Source: Acidobacteriaceae bacterium
GTDB lineage: Bacteria > Acidobacteriota > Terriglobia > Terriglobales > Acidobacteriaceae
Reading direction: 5' to 3'
Length of the DNA stretch: 6,719 bases
NCBI GenBank assembly: GCA_003164255.1
Contig: PLST01000579.1
Coordinates: 1-6,719, forward strand
Numbering within the stretch: the first letter of the stretch is position 1; each line of letters starts with the position of its first letter. Shown here in pieces: positions 1 through 5,003 of this stretch. The notes under the pieces are model-generated. The model made no database searches, was not told where the DNA came from, and saw only the letters and a list, made by a program, of their open reading frames with translations. A program made the position numbers and the translations under genes.

Positions 1-771
1 GGCGGATCGCTGATGGGAAGCTTTGAGAGCGGACTGTACGACGAAAACCTGAAGGCGCGTGCGGACTTCGGACTGGCGGATGTGTTTGGGGTGAGCAAGT
101 CCGGTGACGCGATTGGGACCAACGGAAATGCCTACTACGCGCGCATTGAAGATCCGGCGGGTGCGAGCAAACACCCACTGCTCGCGGGGTTCGAAGATAC
201 GAACTGGCTGCCGGGGGCGGGGAATCGCGTGCCTCTGAAGCCGGTGGACAATCCACTGTTGACGGTAGTGCCGGGATTTCCGCGCTATCCTCCGGAGCTT
301 GCGTATCCGCCGGTGCCGCACACCGCCGAGCCGGCTGTGGTGCTGCGCGAAAAAGGCGCGAGCCGTACCGCGTGGTTTGCCGGAGACATTGAGCGCACAT
401 ACTGGCAAACCGGCCACGGCGATCTGCTGCGGCTGCTGCACAACACGCTTGAGTGGCTCACGCAAGGCGAACGGGTGGTCGATATCGACGGCGAGGGGTT
501 TGCGGAAGTGTTCTGCTGGGAGACCGATCCTGGCTATGCAGTACACGTGCTGAACTACACAAATCCCGATGCGCAGCACGGATGGATTCAGGACACCTAC
601 CCAATCGGCGCACAGCGGGTTGCGCTAAAGCTGCCGGCCGGGGTGCGGCTCAAAAGCGTGCAGTTGTTGAGGGCCGAAGCCGCCGTGGCATTCACCATGG
701 ATGGAGCGACAGTGCGGTTTACGATTCCGCGGGTTGAGGATTACGAGGTGGCGGCGATCACGGTGGCGTGA
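1..771 (+). CDS. C-terminal part of a glycoside-hydrolase-like protein with beta-galactosidase trimerization-type domain (5' end outside window)
   Basis: The frame is open from base 1 (GGSL before the first ATG at 13) to a TGA at 769-771, so this is the 3' end of a longer gene and the ATG at 13 is probably internal. The first ~30 residues, with SFESGLYDE and then ADFGLADVFGV, match the typical start of the trimerization (GH42 middle, glutamine-amidotransferase-like) domain: a 'GG.. ..ES.LYDE' turn, then 'DF.LADLFGV'. Residues ~130-150 (GDLLRLLHNTLEWL) resemble its closing helix. The last ~100 residues (HVLNYTNPDA and following) look like a beta-sandwich tail, as in putative glycosyl-hydrolase-like proteins often annotated as Tat-pathway or GHL6-type proteins. 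The catalytic barrel would lie upstream, so substrate and activity cannot be assigned. The protein probably acts on plant or microbial polysaccharide, by inference from family and from the GH31 gene at the other edge. Confidence 0.75.
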   Translation, partial: GGSLMGSFESGLYDENLKARADFGLADVFGVSKSGDAIGTNGNAYYARIEDPAGASKHPLLAGFEDTNWLPGAGNRVPLKPVDNPLLTVVPGFPRYPPELAYPPVPHTAEPAVVLREKGASRTAWFAGDIERTYWQTGHGDLLRLLHNTLEWLTQGERVVDIDGEGFAEVFCWETDPGYAVHVLNYTNPDAQHGWIQDTYPIGAQRVALKLPAGVRLKSVQLLRAEAAVAFTMDGATVRFTIPRVEDYEVAAITVA

Positions 772-814
772 TGGCTGACCTTTTTCGTTTGATCAGTGGA
801 TGGAGGCAGGCACG

Positions 815-943
815 ATGAGCGACGGGCGAGAGGAACGCGAAGAACAAGAGTGGCGCCGCGAGCAGGAAAAGCAGAAAGAGCGCGAGGACCGGCTCGACCG
901 GCCCGGGCGCGACGAGCGCGAACCGGAGCGGGGCGGGTCATAA
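815..943 (+). CDS. Small highly charged hypothetical protein (42 aa)
   Basis: ATG at 815 is preceded by GGAGG (802-806) at a plausible distance, and the frame runs 42 codons to TAA at 941-943. About two thirds of the residues are charged (12 Glu, 10 Arg, 4 Asp, 2 Lys). There is one Trp, one Leu and no other large hydrophobic residues apart from the initiator Met. The first 25 residues could form a single charged helix; the rest, with Pro and Gly, is probably disordered. It starts 43 bases after the upstream glycoside-hydrolase gene and is followed 27 bases later by a strong terminator hairpin, so it is likely the last gene of that transcript. I do not recognise a family. It could be a nucleic-acid- or protein-binding micro-protein, or a non-coding stretch whose repetitive purine-rich composition happens to stay open. 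Confidence 0.5.
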   Translation: MSDGREEREEQEWRREQEKQKEREDRLDRPGRDEREPERGGS

Positions 944-970
944 TCCGGTTGAGATTGAAACGAAATTGTG

Positions 971-1004
971 TCCCCAGCGGCTTTGCGGCCGTCTGGGGAT
1001 TTTT
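971..1004 (+). terminator. Intrinsic terminator after the glycoside hydrolase / small ORF
   Basis: The arms TCCCCAG (971-977) and CTGGGGA (993-999) pair perfectly. The stem continues as CGGC (978-981) with GCCG (988-991) around a one-base bulge (T992), leaving a six-base loop. A run of five T follows at 1000-1004. This is a classical rho-independent terminator for plus-strand transcription. It lies immediately before the stop codon (1010-1012) of the convergent minus-strand gene. The tail in the minus direction is not T-rich, so it may work less well for that gene. Confidence 0.85.
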
Positions 1005-1009
1005 AGCGG

Positions 1010-1612
1010 TCAGAAGCGCAGGACGGGCCCGGTGGAGATGCGGCCGTTGGAGTTGATGACGCCCTGGACGGTTTCGTCGCTGGATTGAAAGTTGGTGTTG
1101 TAAAAATCTCCCGTCAGGCGCCAGACAAGACGGCGCGAGATGCCGAGATCAAGACCGCCTCCAGCGGCCATGGCGAAGGTTGAGCCCGATTTGAGCGAGG
1201 GGATGACGTTCTGGTTGAGGTGGGCGCTGCCGACCAACCCATGCGCGAACAGGGTGGACTTGCCGAAGTGCAGGGAAAGCTGCGGCCCGGCGAGAAAGAA
1301 ATAGACGTGCGGGTCGAAGACCGGGCTGTCATTGCGATAGGCGCCGGATACGTCTCCTTTGACGCCAAGCCAGTTGCCGACCACAGGCAACGGAACGCGC
1401 AGAGAGGCGTCCCATCCGTTCATCGCTCCTGCAACGGGATTGACATTGGAGTGGTCGTAGGGGCGGAAGACCAGCGAGTAGCCGCCGTAGAGCTCCCAGG
1501 CCGGCATCGGCATGTGATCGGTGTAGTGGGTTTCGTCAGTTTGCGCGGAGAGAGCGCAGGGCGAGGCAAGCACAGACGAGATCAGGAGGAAAAAAGAAAG
1601 CTTACGCAACAT
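1010..1612 (-). CDS. Outer-membrane beta-barrel protein, secreted, 200 aa
   Basis: The start codon ATG (1610-1612, minus strand) is preceded by GAGGTG with a 7-base spacing. Residues 1-23 form a signal peptide: Lys/Arg at 3-4, a hydrophobic core FFLLISSVLA, and a probable signal peptidase I site after LSA. Cys19 is preceded by Pro, so a lipobox is unlikely. The mature part shows alternating hydrophobic/polar stretches with many Gly and aromatic residues (WELYGGYSLVFR, YFFLAGPQLSLHF, GGGLDLGI, RLTGDFYNTNF). It ends in a terminal Phe (GPVLRF), as expected for a strand recognised by the outer-membrane assembly machinery. The size suits a small, about eight-stranded OmpA/OmpX-like barrel. No periplasmic peptidoglycan-binding domain is present. 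Ligand and role are unknown. It is convergent with the upstream plus-strand unit and divergent from arsR. Confidence 0.8.
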   Translation of the reverse strand: MLRKLSFFLLISSVLASPCALSAQTDETHYTDHMPMPAWELYGGYSLVFRPYDHSNVNPVAGAMNGWDASLRVPLPVVGNWLGVKGDVSGAYRNDSPVFDPHVYFFLAGPQLSLHFGKSTLFAHGLVGSAHLNQNVIPSLKSGSTFAMAAGGGLDLGISRRLVWRLTGDFYNTNFQSSDETVQGVINSNGRISTGPVLRF

Positions 1613-1654
1613 GCAATCACCTCAGGAAACCTGAAATAAAACCAGGGCAAGAGG

Positions 1655-1670
1655 CTTGCAGAGGTGCAAG
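1655..1670. repeat. Inverted repeat upstream of the barrel gene
   Basis: CTTGCA (1655-1660) and TGCAAG (1665-1670) are perfect complementary arms around GAGG. The site lies 43-58 bases upstream of the barrel gene's start codon, in a position where an operator could act on its promoter. No convincing -35/-10 pair was identified around it, so the role is open. Confidence 0.35.
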
Positions 1671-1777
1671 ACAGATGAGATGCGCCCCGGGCCGGAAGGG
1701 CTGGCTCACGGAGTTGGCAGGTTGGACGCAGCCGGGCGAAGGGCGTGAGCCCGGAGCTTAAGGATGGAGGGACCCGG

Positions 1778-1797
1778 GGGGACTGGGGACTGGGGAC
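1778..1797. repeat. Seven-base tandem repeat, GGGGACT, nearly three copies
   Basis: Two full copies of GGGGACT (1778-1784, 1785-1791) are followed by GGGGAC (1792-1797). The G-run spacing gives several short G tracts on the plus strand. It lies in non-coding DNA upstream of arsR and could be a slippage-prone tract or part of a dispersed intergenic repeat. Nothing in the window shows a function. Confidence 0.6.
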
Positions 1798-1917
1798 CTG
1801 CGCCGGCTCAGGGCGTTGCGGGGGACGAAGGCTACGCGTATCTCCCCGACCTGAATGCGGTTAAGGCATTTTTGTCCTGGCTCATCCAGCACCGGGAAAA
1901 TTTCCTTGAAATAATTC

Positions 1918-1947
1918 TTGACGCATTCCCATATAGGAATGTATTGT
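1918..1947 (+). promoter_or_regulatory. Predicted sigma70-type promoter of arsR, giving a leaderless or near-leaderless message
   Basis: TTGACG (1918-1923) is a five-of-six match to the -35 consensus. TATTGT (1942-1947) is a four-of-six -10, and the spacer is 18 bases. A start site about seven bases past the -10 falls at about 1953-1955, on the arsR ATG (1955). No Shine-Dalgarno sequence is seen just before that ATG, in contrast to the three following genes. The local sequence is AT-richer than its surroundings. The promoter is predicted from sequence only. Confidence 0.6.
1924..1941. promoter_or_regulatory. Inverted-repeat operator in the -35/-10 spacer, likely ArsR autorepression site
   Basis: CATTCC (1924-1929) and GGAATG (1936-1941) are perfect complementary arms around a six-base AT-rich centre. 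The palindrome fills the 18-base promoter spacer exactly. ArsR-family dimers usually bind such imperfect 12-2-12 or shorter dyads at their own promoters and block RNA polymerase. The position therefore supports negative autoregulation of the downstream run by the gene starting at 1955. This is inferred; binding is not shown. Confidence 0.6.
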
Positions 1948-1954
1948 CCAAACC

Positions 1955-2308
1955 ATGGCACGAGCCGCAACCACCTCCGATCCGTTCAACGCTGTGGCCG
2001 AGCCGCGCCGCCGGCAGATTTTGAGCTATCTTGCAAACCAGGAGCGCCCCGTGGGAGACATCGTCACCGCGCTCAAATTCGATCAGCCCTCGGTATCAAA
2101 GCATCTCGGGGTACTGCGCAAGGTCGGCCTGGTGCGGATGCGCTGCGAGGGCCGCCACAAGTACTACCAGACCAACGCCGAAGCCATCCGGCCTCTGCAC
2201 GCCTGGGCCAGCGAGTTCGAAAAGCTCTGGCAGCATCAATTGCTGCGCGTGAAAGAGCGCGCCGAAGCGCAGGTACGCGGCGAAAAGAGGGAACAGGCAA
2301 AGGGCTAA
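1955..2308 (+). CDS. ArsR-family winged-helix transcriptional repressor
   Basis: The 117-residue protein has the usual length of the family. The opening DPFNAVAEPRRRQIL (9-23) is the standard first helix. DIVTALKFDQPSVSKHLGVL (35-54) contains the helix-turn-helix, with the recognition helix around 44-58. Residues 60-73 (VRMRCEGRHKYY) form the beta wing, and a long C-terminal helix (about 76-107) should make the dimer interface. The metal-sensing motif ELCVCD is absent and only one Cys (64) is present, so this is not a classical arsenic or cadmium sensor. It belongs with the metal-independent ArsR proteins commonly paired with SRPBCC genes. The start is ATG 1955, directly at the predicted transcription start and without a visible ribosome binding site. 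It heads a same-strand run with SRPBCC and DinB genes and probably represses it through the palindrome at 1924-1941. The inducer is unknown. Confidence 0.9.
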   Translation: MARAATTSDPFNAVAEPRRRQILSYLANQERPVGDIVTALKFDQPSVSKHLGVLRKVGLVRMRCEGRHKYYQTNAEAIRPLHAWASEFEKLWQHQLLRVKERAEAQVRGEKREQAKG

Positions 2309-2350
2309 CAGGCGTTCACAAGGTTACCCAATTCCAAACCAAACTTCCTC

Positions 2351-2356
2351 AAGGAG
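2351..2356 (+). promoter_or_regulatory. Ribosome binding site deciding the start of the first SRPBCC gene
   Basis: AAGGAG ends five bases before ATG 2362. The same frame is open far upstream, back to 1918 and across arsR, so this site is what fixes the true start at 2362. Confidence 0.8.
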
Positions 2357-2361
2357 AATGT

Positions 2362-2814
2362 ATGACAACCACCACACTTCCCGATATCGAAAGCCTCTCA
2401 TTCAAGATCGAACTGGAAACGCGCGTCATGGCGCCCATCGACGTAACCTTCGCCGCGCTCCTTGAGCAGCTCGGCCCCGGCTTTGAAAAGTCGGATGGCG
2501 AAAGCATGGCCTTTAAGCTTGAAGCCTGGCCCGGCGGCCGCTGGTTCCGCGACCTTGGCGACGGCAATGGCCACTGCTGGGGCCATGTGCAGGCCATCAA
2601 GCGTCCCACGCTGCTTGAGTTCTCTGGCCCCCTGATGATGTCTCACGCCGTGGCCAACAACGTGCAATACCGGCTCCGCGAAGAAAACGGCGAAACAATC
2701 ATCAAGTTCCACCACGCCGCTTTTGGCAACATTCCGGATGATATGAAGAAGGGCATGGTCACCGGCTGGAACTACATCATCGACCATGCGCGCCAACGCG
2801 CCGAGACGAAGTAG
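2362..2814 (+). CDS. SRPBCC-superfamily protein (START/Bet v1-like fold), 150 aa
   Basis: This is a single-domain protein of the helix-grip superfamily, which encloses hydrophobic ligands or acts as a co-chaperone-like domain. After a short Thr-rich N-terminus, IELETRVMAPIDVTFAAL (15-32) is the first strand and helix. Further on are FKLEAWPGGRWFRDLGDGNG (51-70), then WGHVQAIKRPTLLEFSGPL (73-91), the typical 'G.v..i.pp..L.f' turn. The C-terminal helix spans about 126-146 (DDMKKGMVTGWNYIIDHA). The start at 2362 is chosen for its AAGGAG site and because homologous-looking sequence begins there. It follows arsR by 53 bases on the same strand; ArsR plus SRPBCC pairs are a common bacterial arrangement. 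No catalytic residues can be named. It may bind a small hydrophobic molecule that also relieves repression, but that is inference. Confidence 0.85.
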   Translation: MTTTTLPDIESLSFKIELETRVMAPIDVTFAALLEQLGPGFEKSDGESMAFKLEAWPGGRWFRDLGDGNGHCWGHVQAIKRPTLLEFSGPLMMSHAVANNVQYRLREENGETIIKFHHAAFGNIPDDMKKGMVTGWNYIIDHARQRAETK

Positions 2815-2862
2815 TCCGGCGCATTCCACTCATCCCCTTCCCCAAACACAAGGAGGATCACG

Positions 2863-3387
2863 ATGTCGATTGCAGAGATGTTTCTGGCTGAGTTTGAAGT
2901 GCAGGCGCCCATTACGCGAAAGTTTCTGGAGCGCCTTCCCGAAGACAAGCTGAAGTGGAAGCCGCACGCAAAGTCGATGACCGCCGGACAACTGGCGTAT
3001 CACTTGGCGACGGTGCCGGGCGGCATTGCGCAGTTTGTGAAAAACAACCCGGCTGAGGCGCCCAAGTCATTCGAGTTTCCGCAGCCGGCCAGCAAGAGCG
3101 AAATCCTGAAAGCGTTTGACGAGAGCGTCGCGACCGTACGCAGCGAGCTGCCGACGTTCAATGACAGCGCGATGCGCGAGACCTGTCGGATGGTGGGCGA
3201 CGGGCACGAGGTGTTGGCAATGCCGCGTGAGAACTTTATGCGCGACGTCATTTTAAGCCACTGGTATCAGCATCGCGGCCAGTTCGCGGTTTACCTGCGC
3301 CTGCTGGACGTGGCGGTGCCTTCAAGCTGGGGCCCGAGTGCGGATGAAGCGCCGCCTTTCACGCAACAGGCCGAGAAGGTTGCTTAG
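2863..3387 (+). CDS. DinB-family four-helix-bundle protein with putative metal triad, 174 aa
   Basis: The family forms a four-helix bundle that holds a divalent metal by three His residues. Candidates are visible: His47 in QLAYHLAT, and His133 with His137 in the HWYQHRGQ motif of the last helix. The N-terminal helix (about 4-24) is followed by LPEDKLKWKPHAKSMT, close to the family signature 'lpeekl.wkp.pksmt.geLa.Hl'. Length is typical. Members include thiol (bacillithiol or mycothiol) transferases and maleylpyruvate isomerase-like enzymes; most are of unknown activity and many are stress-induced. The start at 2863 has an excellent AAGGAGG site (2850-2856). The gene lies 48 bases after the first SRPBCC gene and 17 bases before the second, which supports co-transcription. 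A role in detoxification by thiol transfer is possible but unproven. Confidence 0.88.
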   Translation: MSIAEMFLAEFEVQAPITRKFLERLPEDKLKWKPHAKSMTAGQLAYHLATVPGGIAQFVKNNPAEAPKSFEFPQPASKSEILKAFDESVATVRSELPTFNDSAMRETCRMVGDGHEVLAMPRENFMRDVILSHWYQHRGQFAVYLRLLDVAVPSSWGPSADEAPPFTQQAEKVA

Positions 3388-3404
3388 CGGTCTGGAGGTG
3401 CGCG

Positions 3405-3812
3405 ATGGCTTCTGAATTCACAGTGTCGGATGTGATTCCGGCCAGCCCGAAGCAGGTGTACGCAGCATGGCTCAGCGGCAAGAGCCATGCTGCGATGACC
3501 GGCGGCGGCCCGGCAACGGGGTCAACCAAGGTGGGCGGGCGGTTTACGGCGTGGGATGGATACATTGCCGGAAAGAACCTCAAGCTTGAGCCGGGCAGGC
3601 GGATCGTGCAGTCGTGGCGGACGACTGAGTTCAAGGATGGCGATGCGGATTCGGAGATCGATGTGCAGCTGGAGCCGGCAGGGAAAGGGACGAAGATTAC
3701 CTTGAGCCACTCGAATGTTCCGGAGGGGCACAACGGCTACAAGACGGGCTGGCAAAGCTGCTACTTCGATCCGATGAAGGTGTATTTTCTGGCTGCCGCG
3801 AAGAAGAAGTAG
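3405..3812 (+). CDS. SRPBCC/AHSA1-type protein, 135 aa
   Basis: This is an activator-of-Hsp90-ATPase-homologue (AHSA1)-type SRPBCC domain. FTVSDVIPASPKQVYAAWLS (5-24) gives the first strand and the 'as.e.vy.awl' helix. VGGRFTAWDGYIAGKNLKLE (43-62) is the very typical GG.F...dG.i.G...el segment. RRIVQSWRTTEF (65-76) follows, and KITLSHSNVPEG (97-108) leads into the last helix, which carries GWQSCYFDPMKVYF (115-128). A GGAGGTG site (3394-3400) precedes the ATG by four bases. The gene is 17 bases after the DinB gene and is probably the last of the arsR run. It differs clearly from the first SRPBCC protein in length and motifs, so it is not a recent duplicate. Ligand or partner is unknown. Confidence 0.88.
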   Translation: MASEFTVSDVIPASPKQVYAAWLSGKSHAAMTGGGPATGSTKVGGRFTAWDGYIAGKNLKLEPGRRIVQSWRTTEFKDGDADSEIDVQLEPAGKGTKITLSHSNVPEGHNGYKTGWQSCYFDPMKVYFLAAAKKK

Positions 3813-3891
3813 GTTCGATCACATCCATCCCAGGTCGCTCCTCACGAACGAAGCACCTATCCCCGGTCCTTCCGCCGCCTCATGATATGGT

Positions 3892-3903
3892 TCGAACGTT
3901 CGA
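3892..3903. promoter_or_regulatory. Perfect 12-base palindrome upstream of the TIGR03435 gene
   Basis: TCGAACGTTCGA is fully self-complementary. It lies in the 223-base gap between the second SRPBCC gene and the TIGR03435 gene, 133 bases before the chosen start codon. It could be an operator or a chance palindrome; no -35/-10 pair could be fixed around it. The rest of the gap shows nothing clear. Confidence 0.35.
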
Positions 3904-4035
3904 TGCAGTTGTCGCGTCTGTCTTTTCAATCCAGAAAACACAGGGGCGCCGGCCGAAGTCGTGCTATCTGCGCCGCTCCCAGTTGACCAGATCAATTACT
4001 ATTTCTCCGTTCACTCAGAAAGGTGTGTGAGCCGA

Positions 4036-4911
4036 ATGCGCACGTTTACCCGTTCCAACCGATTCGCCTGCATCGGCGCACTGTGCGCCGTCACCTGCCT
4101 GCTTACAGCTGGTGCCTCCTCCATTTGTCAGCAGCCCTCAGACGCCCCTGTCACTCAGGGGGTCGCGCCAGCGCCCACGGCCTTGGACGAGGTCATGTTC
4201 TTTCCCGACACCGCCGAGGATAATGGCGGCGGTTTCCTGTGGTGGGACATGCCCGGCAATCTCTGGATGTTTCATAATGTGTCCTCGCTGAACCTGATCG
4301 CCAACGCATACGGTCTTGGCATCCACCAGGTAATCGGCTTTCCAGGGTGGGCCGAGACCGACCGGTACTCTCTGCAGATCAAGACGGATCGAGAAAACTT
4401 CGAGGCGTTCAAGACGCTCCCGATCGACGAGCAGTTAAGGCAACAGCAGTTGGTGACGCAAACGGTTCTTGCCGGCAGGTATCAGCTCAAAGCGCACCGC
4501 GAAACCCGCGAAATGCCTGTCTACGAGCTGGTCGTCGTTGATGGAGGACCGAAGTTGAGGGAGAAGGTGCTCGAAGGCCACCCGGGGGGATCATTCTTTA
4601 TGCCTCGGCATTGGTGGGGGATTTACGGCACGATGGAGGACCTCGCCAACAAGCTATCGGGACCCGCAGGCGGTGTCGTTATCGACAAGACGGGACTGGG
4701 GACGAAGACATTCCTGTACGGGCTCAAGTGGACTTCGGACAGCCAGAACGGCATCGCTGCCGGCGCCCCTTCAATTTTCACGGCTCTCGAAGAACAGCTC
4801 GGACTCAAGTTGGTCCCCGCCACAGATCAGGTGGAGGTTCTCGTCATCGATCACATCGAGAAACCGACTCCGGGATTTTACCCCAAGGCCCCTTCGGGAT
4901 CAGCGCTCTAA
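4036..4911 (+). CDS. TIGR03435 (DUF3738) family secreted protein, 291 aa
   Basis: Function is unknown; the family is expanded in Acidobacteriota. Residues 1-32 form a signal peptide (Arg2, Arg6, Arg9, then CIGALCAVTCLLTAGASS), so the protein is exported; there is no proper lipobox at Cys31. Family hallmarks follow in order: SSLNLIANAYGLGIHQVIG and PGWAETDRY (83-111), VLAGRYQLKAHRETREMPVY (144-163), LVVVDGGPKL (165-174), VVIDKTGLGTKTF (214-226), LKWTSD (230-235), APSIFTALEEQLGLKLV (244-260) and EVLVIDHIEKPT (267-278). The residues around 56-80 are richer in Trp, Gly and Asp than usual. The frame is open upstream to a GTG at 3961, but that would put 25 residues before the signal peptide. ATG 4036 is preferred. 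GTG 4027, closer to the AAAGG at 4018-4022, is a fair alternative. It stands alone between the arsR run and the convergent GH31 gene. Confidence 0.88.
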   Translation: MRTFTRSNRFACIGALCAVTCLLTAGASSICQQPSDAPVTQGVAPAPTALDEVMFFPDTAEDNGGGFLWWDMPGNLWMFHNVSSLNLIANAYGLGIHQVIGFPGWAETDRYSLQIKTDRENFEAFKTLPIDEQLRQQQLVTQTVLAGRYQLKAHRETREMPVYELVVVDGGPKLREKVLEGHPGGSFFMPRHWWGIYGTMEDLANKLSGPAGGVVIDKTGLGTKTFLYGLKWTSDSQNGIAAGAPSIFTALEEQLGLKLVPATDQVEVLVIDHIEKPTPGFYPKAPSGSAL

Positions 4912-4920
4912 AAAGCAGTT

Positions 4921-4946
4921 GCAGAGGGGCTGTCACGCCCCTTTGC
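4921..4946. terminator. Hairpin between convergent genes, probable bidirectional terminator
   Basis: GCAGAGGGGC (4921-4930) pairs with GCCCCTTTGC (4937-4946) over ten base pairs with one G-U pair and a six-base loop. In the plus direction the tail is only moderately T-rich (GGCTTTGTT). In the minus direction a T run, the complement of the A run at 4910-4914, lies a few bases beyond the stem. The hairpin sits in the 92-base gap between the stop codons of two convergent genes, which is where a shared terminator is expected. Confidence 0.6.
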
Positions 4947-5003
4947 GGCTTTGTTAGGCAATCCGGAATTGCACGTTTTCGATCATTGGTCCCGAATGTT
5001 CGC

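Larger units (their letters stand above)
1613..1954. other. Divergent intergenic region between the barrel gene and arsR
   Basis: No convincing coding frame is seen in these 342 bases. The left end carries the barrel gene's ribosome binding site, overlapped by the inverted repeat TCAGG-AAA-CCTGA (1622-1634). A second inverted repeat, CTTGCA-GAGG-TGCAAG, lies at 1655-1670. The middle holds a G-rich seven-base tandem repeat (1778-1797). The right end, from about 1861, drops to about 40% GC and holds the arsR promoter and operator. Short frames on both strands through 1758-2024 overlap this promoter or the arsR start and were not accepted as genes. Confidence 0.7.

Noticed and set aside
796..1056. 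86-codon plus-strand frame over the small charged ORF and terminator
   Set aside because: It runs through the terminator hairpin and into the convergent barrel gene, and is almost entirely Arg/Ala/Gly. The 815-943 frame has the better ribosome binding site.
1758..1970. Minus-strand 70-codon frame in the intergenic region
   Set aside because: It overlaps the arsR start and promoter, lacks a clear ribosome binding site and ends in a repeat-derived Ser/Pro-rich stretch.
1764..2024. Plus-strand 86-codon frame running through the arsR promoter
   Set aside because: It overlaps arsR out of frame and starts in the G-rich repeat region. Only a short middle part looks protein-like, so it was kept as a possible remnant, not a gene.
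1918..2361. Long upstream extension of the first SRPBCC frame across arsR
   Set aside because: It begins inside the arsR promoter, overlaps the clearly real ArsR gene in another frame and gives an Arg/Pro-rich low-information translation. The AAGGAG site fixes the start at 2362.
3813..4035. Promoter candidate TTGACC at 3983
   Set aside because: No acceptable -10 lies 16-19 bases downstream, so it was not reported as a feature.
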